Shown here piece by piece: positions 1-6,371 of a stretch of 6,454 nucleotides of DNA (position 1 is its first letter; the number at the start of each line of letters is the position of its first letter). Origin of the DNA: an uncultured Haloferula sp. Lineage in GTDB: Bacteria > Verrucomicrobiota > Verrucomicrobiae > Verrucomicrobiales > Akkermansiaceae. The position numbers and the translations under genes were made by a program. The stretch spans positions 1 through 6,454 of the forward strand of contig CAMPGU010000239.1 in NCBI GenBank assembly GCA_946885645.1. The letters run 5' to 3'. The notes beneath the pieces were generated by a model. That model was not told where the DNA came from, did not search any database, and saw only the letters and a list, made by a program, of their open reading frames with translations.

Positions 1-1
1 C

Positions 2-43
2 CTCTTAGCCGCGCTGTTTGCCGTGGCCGGGGCAGCGTGGGGC
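2..43 (+). other. C-terminal part of an N-terminal signal peptide (cut by the window edge)
   Basis: The first in-frame codons read LLAALFAVAGAAWG: an uninterrupted hydrophobic stretch followed by small residues, as expected for the h-region and cleavage region of a Sec signal peptide. The positively charged n-region and start codon would lie just upstream of the window. Cleavage somewhere around AGA-A or AAW-G is plausible, but I cannot fix the site. Confidence 0.65.
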
Positions 44-2470
44 GGCACTCCCGCCACGGTCACCTTGGGCTGGGACGCCAATCCCGAAACCGATATCCAG
101 CGCTATGAGCTGCAATACGGCACCTCCAGCGGCAATCGTCCGGTGCTCATCGACGCCGGTGCCAATCTGAGCGCCGCGGTCGCCGGGCTCAATCCGGGTA
201 CTACCTATTACTTCGCGGTGGTCGCGAAGAATACCTCCGGCCAAACGAGCCTGCCCTCGTCCGAGATTTCCTACACAGTCCCGGGGGTCCTCAATACCGC
301 TCCGGCCGCTTCTGCCGGCTCGGTTGCGCTGGACGAAGACTCGGAAGTGGCGGTCACGCTTTCAGGCAGCGATGCCGAAGGCGATCTGCTGACGTACTCC
401 ATCGTCACGGCTCCCTCGAAAGGGACCTTGGTCGGCACTCCGCCCAATCTCATCTACCGGGCGGGGAGCAATCAGAGCGGCAGCGACACCTTCACCTTCC
501 GTGTCTTCGACGGTGTCCTGTACTCTCCCGCGGCGGCGGTCAGCGTGAACATCGCGCCCATGAACGACGCGCCGGTAGCGACGGCCAAGTCGGTCACCAC
601 CAACGAGGATACCAGCGTCTCCATCTCGCTCTCCGGCAGTGATCCGGACGGTAACGCGCTGACCTACACGATCGTCACCCCTCCCACCAAGGGCACCCTC
701 ACGGGAAACGGGGCGAGCCGGAGCTATCTTCCGGCGGCAAACATGAACGGTGGCGACAGTTTCACCTTCAAGGTGAGCGACGGGATTTTGGAATCTCCTC
801 CAGCAACGGTCACCATCACCATCGCCCCGGTGAACGACGCCCCGGTGGCGACACCCCGGACGGCATCGACCCAGGAAGACACGCCCGTACCGGTGGCACT
901 GGCGGGAACGGACGTGGAGGGAAACACGCTTTCCTTTGCCATCGTCGCCGGCCCGGCCAACGGCACGCTCTCCGGCTCCCCGCCGAATGTCACCTACACG
1001 CCGAAAGCCAATTTCAACGGAGCAGACAGCTTCACTTTCCGGGTTAACGACGGGACCAGCAATTCCGCTGCTGCCACCGTCGGCATCACCGTCTCCGCGG
1101 TGAATGATGCGCCGGTCGCCCTTTCGCGCACGATCTCCACCGGCAGGAATACCGCCGTCGCCGCCACCCTGACCGGGACAGACCCGGATGGGAATCCGCT
1201 GACTTATACGGTGCTCTCGAATCCCGCCAACGGCACGCTTTCCGGGACACCGCCGAACCTTATCTACACTCCGACCAGCGGCTACACCGGTAGCGATAGC
1301 TTCACCTTTCGTGCGAGCGACGGCACCGCGAGTTCGGGGACGGCGACCATCACGATCTCCGTCACCAACACCAACCGGGGGCCGTCCGCCCACCCCAAAT
1401 CGGTCACGACGATGCCGAAAAAGACCGTGGCAGTGGTGCTGGCAGGAAGCGATCCGGATTCCAATCCGCTCAGCTATCGCATCGTGAGCGTTCCGGAGAA
1501 CGGAACGCTCACCGGCACACCCCCGAACGTGACCTATAAGCCCAAGGCAAAGTGGAGCGGAGAGGATCGCTTCACCTTCGTGGTCAACGACGGGCAGGTG
1601 GACTCCGCCGAAGCCACCGTGAGCGTGAAGGTCAAAAAGAAGAACCTCAAGCCGCTTGCGACTCCCCAAAAGGTGACCGCGAACCAGAATGACACGCTGT
1701 CTCTCGTGCTGGCCGGCACCGATCGGGACGGCGATGCGTTGACTTTCGCAGTTGTAGCGACGCCGAAGAACGGAACTCTCGCCGGTGATCCCCCGAACCT
1801 CGTCTATACACCGAAGCCGGGATATCGGGGCAAGGACCGCTTCACCTTCTCCGCCAGCGATGGCTTTTCGAAGTCCAAGGCGGCCATTGTGGACATCACC
1901 GTGGTGAATCCGAACAACAAGGCCCCCGTGGCGCAGTCCGGAACTCTCCAGGCATCCCCGAACACGGCCGTGGCAGTACGACTCGCCGCGACCGATGCCG
2001 ACGGAGATCCCCTGAAATTCCGTGTGACCGGAAAGCCTTCTTCCGGAAGGCTCAAAGGCAAGTTGCCCAATCTAACCTACAAGGCAAAGAAAGGCTTCAC
2101 CGGCAGCGTTGCGATTACCTATGTCGCCAATGACGGCATCGTCGATTCGGCACCGGCGACCATTACGATTCAAGTCCCGGCACCGGCTGCAGCAAGCACG
2201 CGAGCTCCCATCGCCGGCAGGCAAGCCAAGTCGATCGGCGAGCCCGCTGCGCTTCCGTCCCTTCTTCTCCGGGCCGATCCCTCCATGCCGGGCAAACTGT
2301 TTCTCCATGTCCGGGGAACCCCCGGCCGGACCTATGAGCTGGAGCACTCCGGGGATTTGGAACATTGGTCGGGGAATGGACCGGTGACGATCGGCGACGA
2401 TGGTGCCGCAACGGTGGAACTAACGGTGCCGGAAGACTCGGTCGGGTTCTATCGCCTGAGTGACCCGTAA
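2..2470 (+). CDS. Secreted FN3 / seven-fold Big_9 (cadherin-like Ig) repeat protein, 5' partial
   Basis: The open frame runs off the left edge. A GTG at 23 is in frame, but the codons before it read LLAALFAVAGAAWGG, the hydrophobic core and small-residue end of a signal peptide, so the true start lies upstream of the window. After the signal comes a fibronectin type III domain (about nt 50-290; VTLGWDANPETDIQRYELQYGT, then GLNPGTTYYFAVVA). Next are seven tandem domains of about 90 residues (nt 293-2179), each with an N-x-A/G/K-P opening, an SDPDGN-type turn, a KGTL/NGTL segment, a PPN-x-x-Y segment and a DSFTFRVNDG-type strand, as in Big_9/cadherin-like bacterial Ig domains. An Ala/Pro linker follows, then a C-terminal module (about nt 2261-2467) with GRTYELEHSGDLEHW and the ending GFYRLSDP. 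No enzymatic domain or membrane anchor is visible. The likely role is an exported structural or adhesive protein; ligand and exact location are unknown. It converges on the VOC gene. No + strand terminator is evident after it. Confidence 0.9.
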   Translation, partial: LLAALFAVAGAAWGGTPATVTLGWDANPETDIQRYELQYGTSSGNRPVLIDAGANLSAAVAGLNPGTTYYFAVVAKNTSGQTSLPSSEISYTVPGVLNTAPAASAGSVALDEDSEVAVTLSGSDAEGDLLTYSIVTAPSKGTLVGTPPNLIYRAGSNQSGSDTFTFRVFDGVLYSPAAAVSVNIAPMNDAPVATAKSVTTNEDTSVSISLSGSDPDGNALTYTIVTPPTKGTLTGNGASRSYLPAANMNGGDSFTFKVSDGILESPPATVTITIAPVNDAPVATPRTASTQEDTPVPVALAGTDVEGNTLSFAIVAGPANGTLSGSPPNVTYTPKANFNGADSFTFRVNDGTSNSAAATVGITVSAVNDAPVALSRTISTGRNTAVAATLTGTDPDGNPLTYTVLSNPANGTLSGTPPNLIYTPTSGYTGSDSFTFRASDGTASSGTATITISVTNTNRGPSAHPKSVTTMPKKTVAVVLAGSDPDSNPLSYRIVSVPENGTLTGTPPNVTYKPKAKWSGEDRFTFVVNDGQVDSAEATVSVKVKKKNLKPLATPQKVTANQNDTLSLVLAGTDRDGDALTFAVVATPKNGTLAGDPPNLVYTPKPGYRGKDRFTFSASDGFSKSKAAIVDITVVNPNNKAPVAQSGTLQASPNTAVAVRLAATDADGDPLKFRVTGKPSSGRLKGKLPNLTYKAKKGFTGSVAITYVANDGIVDSAPATITIQVPAPAAASTRAPIAGRQAKSIGEPAALPSLLLRADPSMPGKLFLHVRGTPGRTYELEHSGDLEHWSGNGPVTIGDDGAATVELTVPEDSVGFYRLSDP
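293..2179 (+). repeat. Seven tandem ~270-bp repeats encoding Ig-like domains
   Basis: Using the conserved Asn codon of the N-D-A-P-type opening, repeat units start at 293, 563, 833, 1103, 1373, 1643 and 1916. The first five intervals are exactly 270 bp (90 codons), the sixth is 273 bp, and the last unit is about 264 bp. The units are clearly homologous in protein sequence. At the DNA level they share only short identical runs, such as the segments around AACGACGCGCCGGT and TTCACCTTCCG, so the duplications are old rather than recent. Units 1-3 carry an E-D-S/T motif near residue 15 of the unit; units 4-7 have lost it and units 5-7 are rich in lysine. Confidence 0.9.
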
Positions 2471-2502
2471 GGGGGCAGGGTAGGGCGGCACCGGTGCGAG
2501 GG
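2471..2502 (+). other. G-rich stretch directly after the stop codon (possible G-quadruplex)
   Basis: Immediately after the TAA stop of the repeat-protein gene, the + strand has G runs at 2471-2475, 2478-2480, 2483-2485 and 2500-2502. Between the last two lies a 10-base perfect palindrome, GCACCGGTGC (2488-2497). Four GGG tracts with loops of 2-4, 2 and 14 bases could in principle fold as a quadruplex, but the long last loop makes this uncertain. It may simply be G-rich intergenic DNA. Confidence 0.25.
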
Positions 2503-2511
2503 AGGAGGCGG

Positions 2512-2548
2512 AAAAAAGCGCCCCTCCGGTTGTCCAGACCGAAGGGGC
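2512..2548 (-). terminator. Intrinsic terminator for the VOC gene
   Basis: Read on the minus strand, GCCCCTTCGGT (2548-2538) and ACCGGAGGGGC (2530-2520) form an 11-bp stem with one internal A-C mismatch and a 7-base loop. It is followed by GC and then six T residues (2517-2512). On the + strand the stem is followed by A residues, not T, so it should not terminate the repeat-protein gene. It lies about 115 bp past the stop codon of the minus-strand VOC gene. Confidence 0.8.
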
Positions 2549-2661
2549 AAAAACACCATGTTCAACATTGAAGCCAGAATCAATGTGGAACGCGTTAACC
2601 GAACGCCCGCACCCTCTCATGCCGCGGGAGCTCCGGCGATACCGTGATCGCGTAGCCGTCC

Positions 2662-3090
2662 CTAAAGCGTCATCTCGCCCTTTTCGTCCAACGGCATCAC
2701 GGGATTCCAAGCAATCTCCCAATGATGTCCGTCGGGATCGCTAAAGTAGCCGCTATGGCCGCCCCAGAAGACATCCCGGGCGTACTTTACGATCTTTCCT
2801 CCCGCCCGCTCCGCCTCTGCGAGCACGGCCGCCACCTCCTGCTTGGTTCTGACATTGTGGGCGATGGCGACACCGCCGAAGCCGCCGGATGACGGGCGGG
2901 TCTCCGGGGAAATGTCCGCGCACAGATCTTCCAATCCGTAAAGCCCGAGCTTCGTGCCCTGAAGGGCGAAGAAGGCCACTTCATCACCTGACTTGTAGCT
3001 GGTAGGCCAGCCTAGGCCATCGCGGTAGAAAGCCACGGAGCGGGCGAGATCCGTGACGCCGAGGGTGAGAAGGGTGATACGTGGTTCCAT
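2662..3090 (-). CDS. VOC (glyoxalase/bleomycin-resistance fold) family protein
   Basis: The product has 142 residues, the usual length for a single-chain VOC protein with two beta-alpha-beta-beta-beta modules. The first module opens with ITLLTLGVTDLARSVAFYRD and GLGWP, a standard VOC opening. The second ends with GYFSDPDGHHWEIAWNP at about residues 114-130, whose Glu (about residue 125) matches the usual C-terminal metal ligand position. Family members are cytoplasmic, usually dimeric, metal-dependent enzymes (isomerases, dioxygenases, epimerases) or binding proteins. Nothing in the sequence or neighbours identifies the substrate, so I give no gene symbol. The ATG start is preceded on its strand by CAGGAATCC, a weak Shine-Dalgarno match about 11 bases upstream. 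The gene is divergent from pyrC with 84 bp between the starts and has its own terminator, so it is probably a single-gene transcript. Confidence 0.9.
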   Translation of the reverse strand: MEPRITLLTLGVTDLARSVAFYRDGLGWPTSYKSGDEVAFFALQGTKLGLYGLEDLCADISPETRPSSGGFGGVAIAHNVRTKQEVAAVLAEAERAGGKIVKYARDVFWGGHSGYFSDPDGHHWEIAWNPVMPLDEKGEMTL

Positions 3091-3155
3091 GGAGTTTCGG
3101 ATTCCTGTTTTGCCCGATCGCGGGGATGCCGTCGATCCTGTTTCCGGTGCTGGAC

Positions 3156-3164
3156 GGGGAGGGG
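3156..3164 (+). promoter_or_regulatory. Purine-rich ribosome-binding site upstream of pyrC
   Basis: GGGGAGGGG contains a GGAGG core at 3158-3162. The core ends 7 bases before an out-of-frame ATG at 3170, 12 bases before the in-frame ATG at 3175, and 24 bases before the in-frame ATG at 3187. It therefore favours 3175 over 3187 for pyrC. The 3187 start has only GGGG one base upstream of it, too close to act. Confidence 0.5.
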
Positions 3165-3174
3165 ATACGATGGC

Positions 3175-4497
3175 ATGTACCGGGGCATGTCAGACGTGCT
3201 CTTGATCCGCCAGGTTCGTGTGGTATCCGAGGATTCTCCTGTCTTTCGCGAAGCCGACGTGCGGGTGGAGAAGGGAATGATCAGCGCGGTGGCCTCCGGG
3301 CTCCCGGTGCCGGCGAACGCGAAGGTGATCGAAGGCCGCGGCCGCCTGCTGATGCCCGCGATGTTCGACGCGCACGTGCATTTCCGCGAGCCGGGCTTCG
3401 AGGCCAAGGAAGACATCGCCAGCGGCACGGAAGCGGCGATCAACGGCGGGATCACCGGCGTGGTGATGATGCCGAACACCTCTCCCGCGATCGACTCTCC
3501 TGCGGTGGTGAAGATGGTCATGGACAAGGCGAAGGCCGTTTCCCGCATCCCCGTTTACACCTCCGGCTGCATCACGAAGGGACGGGAGGGGAAGGAGCTT
3601 GCCGCGATCGACGGCATGCGCGCCCTGGGAGTGAAGATGCTTACGGACGACGGCGACGGCGTGGCGGACGCGGCCGTGCTCTACCGGGCGATGCAGTATG
3701 CCAGTGAATTCGGCATGTTCTTCGCCAGCCACTGCGAGATCCACGAACTCGCCGGACCGCGCGCGCTCAATGAAGGCGCCATGTCCTACCGCCTGGGCAT
3801 CAAGGGCAGCCCGGCCTGCGCGGAGGAAATCATGATCGACCGCGATATCCGCCTCGCCCACGCGACCGGCGCGCACATTCACATCCAGCACGTGTCCAGC
3901 AAGCTCGGGATGGAGACGATCCGCTGGTGGAAGGAGCGGGGAGACGTGAAGGTGACGGCCGAGGTGGCACCTCACCACCTGATGTTCCGGGACGAGGACA
4001 TCGGCAACTACGATACCCACTATAAGATGAACCCGCCGCTGCGGACCGCGGCGGACAATGCGGCGCTCCTAGAAGGCCTGAAGTCGGGAGTCTTCGATCT
4101 GCTGGCCACGGACCACGCGCCGCACACGCCTTTTGAGAAAGCGCAGGATTTCACCAGCGCGCCGAACGGCATCACCGGCATGGACACCGCACTGGTCTCC
4201 ATGTTCGACCGCTACGTTTCGCGGGGCGAGCTGGGCTGGGACGTGATGGTGAAACGCTACTCCGCGGAGCCGCGGCGGCTGATGGGCCTGGAGCCGGTGC
4301 CGGTGGAGGAGGGCAAGCCGGCGGAATTCATCATCTTCGATCCCGAGGGCAGCACAACCTTCACGACCGGCTTCATGAAGTCGAAGAGCCGCAACACGCC
4401 ATTCCTCGACAAGACCCTGAAGGGTAGCGTGGACGTGGTCGTGAGGGGTCGGGAAGTGCTGCTGGAGCGTTCCTTCCCGCTCGCCTGCCTGGCGTGA
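3175..4497 (+). CDS. pyrC: Dihydroorotase, class I (zinc metalloenzyme of pyrimidine synthesis)
   Basis: This enzyme interconverts N-carbamoyl-L-aspartate and dihydroorotate, the third step of de novo UMP synthesis, in the cytoplasm. The 440-residue product carries the amidohydrolase-superfamily motifs in order. Counting from the start at 3175, these are D-x-H-x-H-F-R-E-P-G at residues 65-74 (metal ligands H67 and H69), MPNTSPAID at 99-107, TDDG at 157-160 (bridging Asp region), H186 in ASHCE, H239 in HIQHVSS, EVAPHHL at 263-269, KMNPPLR at 284-290 and ATDHAPH at 311-317 (catalytic D313). RNTPF near the C terminus is also typical. Length and motifs fit the class I (Bacillus/Aquifex) type. Two late motifs are atypical: G-M-D at 335-337 and S-A-E-P-R-R at 363-368. 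The start at 3175 is chosen for the ribosome-binding site; 3187 (MSDVLL) matches the family N terminus equally well. No pyrB or other pyrimidine gene is adjacent. Allantoinase or hydantoinase is less likely given the motif set. Confidence 0.93.
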   Translation: MYRGMSDVLLIRQVRVVSEDSPVFREADVRVEKGMISAVASGLPVPANAKVIEGRGRLLMPAMFDAHVHFREPGFEAKEDIASGTEAAINGGITGVVMMPNTSPAIDSPAVVKMVMDKAKAVSRIPVYTSGCITKGREGKELAAIDGMRALGVKMLTDDGDGVADAAVLYRAMQYASEFGMFFASHCEIHELAGPRALNEGAMSYRLGIKGSPACAEEIMIDRDIRLAHATGAHIHIQHVSSKLGMETIRWWKERGDVKVTAEVAPHHLMFRDEDIGNYDTHYKMNPPLRTAADNAALLEGLKSGVFDLLATDHAPHTPFEKAQDFTSAPNGITGMDTALVSMFDRYVSRGELGWDVMVKRYSAEPRRLMGLEPVPVEEGKPAEFIIFDPEGSTTFTTGFMKSKSRNTPFLDKTLKGSVDVVVRGREVLLERSFPLACLA

Positions 4498-4670
4498 CGT
4501 GTCGGCGGAGCCGCGGGTGACCCTTCGCCGGGATTTCTTCAGGCCCTGCGGCGGCGGTGGAAGAACCAAGCCCGGTGCAAGCCGAGGTCGGCGAAAGTCG
4601 CTCTTGCTGGCTCTGGAACGGCCGTCAGCGTGTCATACGCAGATCCCAAGTCCACCATCTCGACACCGTG

Positions 4671-4709
4671 AAAAAGAGAACCGCCGTCCTTGGATAAGAA
4701 CGGCGGTTC
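4671..4709 (-). terminator. Intrinsic terminator for the RNase E/G gene
   Basis: On the minus strand, GAACCGCCGT (4709-4700) and ACGGCGGTTC (4687-4678) form a perfect 10-bp stem. Inside it, beyond one A-C mismatch, CTT and AAG add three pairs around an ATCC tetraloop. The stem is followed by TC and five T residues (4675-4671). This is a strong terminator placed about 40 bp after the stop of the minus-strand RNase gene. The + strand side lacks a T run, so it does not obviously serve pyrC, which converges from the left. Confidence 0.85.
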
Positions 4710-4748
4710 GCGGAAGCGGCCCTGCACGGCGAGGCCACCAAAACCGGG

Positions 4749-6338
4749 TCAAGCCTGGTCGATGGTCTTCTCCGTCGCGGCGTCCATAATAAGAAAGCGT
4801 TCGCGATGAAGCGTCGGGTCGGAGCGGAAAATGAGGCGTCCCGAGTGCTGCCGCTCGAGCTCGACCAAGTGCTTGCCATCTTCCGTTTTGAAGCGGTTTA
4901 GCACGTCCGGGTTCACGACGATCACCAGATCGCCCGCCTGATCGCGGTGCTTGTGGATGACCGTCACGATGCGGCGCTGGATCTCCACGCTCATGGTCAT
5001 CGGCGTCTTCACGCGGCCGCGGCCCTGACAATAGGGGCAGGGCTCGAACATGGTGTCGCGCAGCGATTCGTTGAGCCGCTGGCGCGTCATTTCCATCAGG
5101 CCGATAGAGGAAATCTGGAGGACCTGCGTCTTCGCCTTATCTTTTTTAAGGCGGTCCTTCATTGTCTTGTAAACCGTCTGCTGGTCCTTGCGGTGGCGCA
5201 TGTCGATGAAGTCCACCACGACCAAACCGCCGATGTTCCTGAGCCGGAGCTGGCGGGCGACTTCCTGCGCGGCCTCGACGTTGGTTTCGAGGATCATCTT
5301 GTCCACGTCCTTGGAACCGCGGTTGCGGCCCGTATTCACGTCGATGGAAATCAGGGCCTCCGTCTCATCGATCACGATGTAGCCGCCGCAGGGCAGCCAC
5401 ACCTGACGGGAGAAGGCCTCGTCGATCTGTTTCTGGATGCCCACCGCCTCGAAGATCGGCTGGGAGGCAGGCAGATGGTGGATGCGCCGCTTTGCCCGGC
5501 GCGAAACCTTGCCCGCGATCTCTCGGATCAGCTCGGTGGTGTGGGCATCGTCGCAAAGCACCTGATCGACTTCGTCGGTGAGGAAGTCGCGCGCCGTACG
5601 TTCGATCAAACCGGGTTCTTGGAAGACGCAGAGAGGTGCCGGGCGGGAGTCGCGCTTGTCTTCGACCGAGCGCCATTGCTCCATCAGCATCGCGAGATCC
5701 CGCACGAAGTGGCGGGCGCGGGTGCCGTGGGCGACGGTGCGCATGATGATGCCCATGCCTTCCGGCACGCTGAGCTTCTGCATGATCTTGCGCAGGCGCA
5801 GGCGTTCCTTCGGATCCTCGATCTTGCGGGAAATACCGAATTGCTCGGTGAAAGGCATCAGCACCAGATAGCGGCCGGCGAGCGAGATATTGGTGGTGAC
5901 GCGCGGGCCTTTGGTGCCGATGGGCCCCTTGGAGACCTGGATCATGATTTCCGAGCCGACCGGATAGATGCTCGGGATGTCCTTGGAGGTGATCTTCTGC
6001 TGTTGCTTTTTCTTGTGGCTGCTGGCTCGCTCGATCTCTTCGAGGCCGGCGTCCAAAGCCGCGGGAATCGCATCCCAGAAGTGGAGGAAGGCATTCTTGT
6101 CGAGGCCGATATCAACGAACATCGCCTTCAGCCCCGGCTCGATGTTCTTCACTCGGCCTTTGAAGATGCCCCCTACGATGTTCTGCTCGCCTTCGCGTTC
6201 GACGGTATATTCTTCGAGGACGCCGCTATCGAGGAGGGCGACCCGGCGTTCGAGTCGTTCGACATTGACGATGACGGTGTTGCCTTCCTTCGGGTTCGGT
6301 TTCCCGATTCCTAGGAAGCGTTTGATTTTCTGGATCAT
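4749..6338 (-). CDS. rng: Ribonuclease E/G family endoribonuclease
   Basis: This is a single-strand-specific endoribonuclease that would process rRNA precursors and start mRNA decay, preferring 5'-monophosphate ends. The 529-residue product has the full catalytic half of the family. An S1 RNA-binding domain spans about residues 54-140 (GGIFKGRVKNIEPGLKAMFV), with a lysine/glutamine-rich insertion around 104-118. It is followed by GPRVTTNISLAGRYLVLMP and the 5'-sensor pair R200-T201 (IIMRTVAHG). The DNase I-like catalytic domain has D333 and N335 (SIDVN) and D376 (VVVDFIDM), with the same 43-residue spacing as D303 and D346 of E. coli RNase E. The Zn-link C434-P-Y-C437 follows. The chain ends shortly after, so there is no long degradosome scaffold region; this is the RNase G-like, catalytic-only form. 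The ATG at 6338 has no Shine-Dalgarno match. The gene starts 33 bp after another minus-strand gene, which suggests co-transcription. Confidence 0.95.
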   Translation of the reverse strand: MIQKIKRFLGIGKPNPKEGNTVIVNVERLERRVALLDSGVLEEYTVEREGEQNIVGGIFKGRVKNIEPGLKAMFVDIGLDKNAFLHFWDAIPAALDAGLEEIERASSHKKKQQQKITSKDIPSIYPVGSEIMIQVSKGPIGTKGPRVTTNISLAGRYLVLMPFTEQFGISRKIEDPKERLRLRKIMQKLSVPEGMGIIMRTVAHGTRARHFVRDLAMLMEQWRSVEDKRDSRPAPLCVFQEPGLIERTARDFLTDEVDQVLCDDAHTTELIREIAGKVSRRAKRRIHHLPASQPIFEAVGIQKQIDEAFSRQVWLPCGGYIVIDETEALISIDVNTGRNRGSKDVDKMILETNVEAAQEVARQLRLRNIGGLVVVDFIDMRHRKDQQTVYKTMKDRLKKDKAKTQVLQISSIGLMEMTRQRLNESLRDTMFEPCPYCQGRGRVKTPMTMSVEIQRRIVTVIHKHRDQAGDLVIVVNPDVLNRFKTEDGKHLVELERQHSGRLIFRSDPTLHRERFLIMDAATEKTIDQA

Positions 6339-6371
6339 GGATTTGATGGGAGAGGAGAGATAAAAAAGGGG

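Noticed and set aside
362..1669. 435-codon open frame antisense to the repeat-protein gene
   Set aside because: It is a shadow: the repeats are multiples of three long, so one stop-free antisense frame persists through all units. Its product is Arg/Gly-rich with no recognisable domain.
293..2179. CRISPR-like or mobile direct repeats
   Set aside because: The periodicity is in-frame protein domain repetition with diverged DNA. There are no short identical repeats with unique spacers.
2512..2548. Reading this hairpin as a bidirectional terminator
   Set aside because: On the + strand the stem is followed by A residues, so only the minus-strand orientation has the needed T run.
2558..2647. Small + strand frame MFNIEARINVERVNRTPAPS... 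(29 codons)
   Set aside because: There is no ribosome-binding site before the ATG; the bases just upstream are the terminator stem and an A run. The frame overlaps a hairpin and no family is recognisable.
3091..3174. Sigma-70-like promoter boxes in the divergent VOC/pyrC gap
   Set aside because: The best + strand pair (TTGCCC at 3110 and GATCCT at 3134) matches consensus poorly, and nothing better is visible on the minus strand. Promoters are expected here but cannot be placed.
3190..4020. Antisense frame opposite pyrC, and a + strand frame at 3081-3707
   Set aside because: Both overlap the well-supported dihydroorotase. Their products are His/Arg- or Arg/Gly-rich with no family resemblance.
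4499..4789. 96-codon + strand frame after pyrC, and a 62-codon minus-strand frame at 4539-4727
   Set aside because: Both run through the rng terminator hairpin, lack a ribosome-binding site and have low-complexity, Arg/Pro-rich translations.
4947..6314. 455-codon open frame antisense to the RNase gene
   Set aside because: The opposite strand encodes a complete RNase E/G protein with every catalytic motif. The antisense product is His/Asp/Ala-rich noise of the kind common opposite GC-rich genes.
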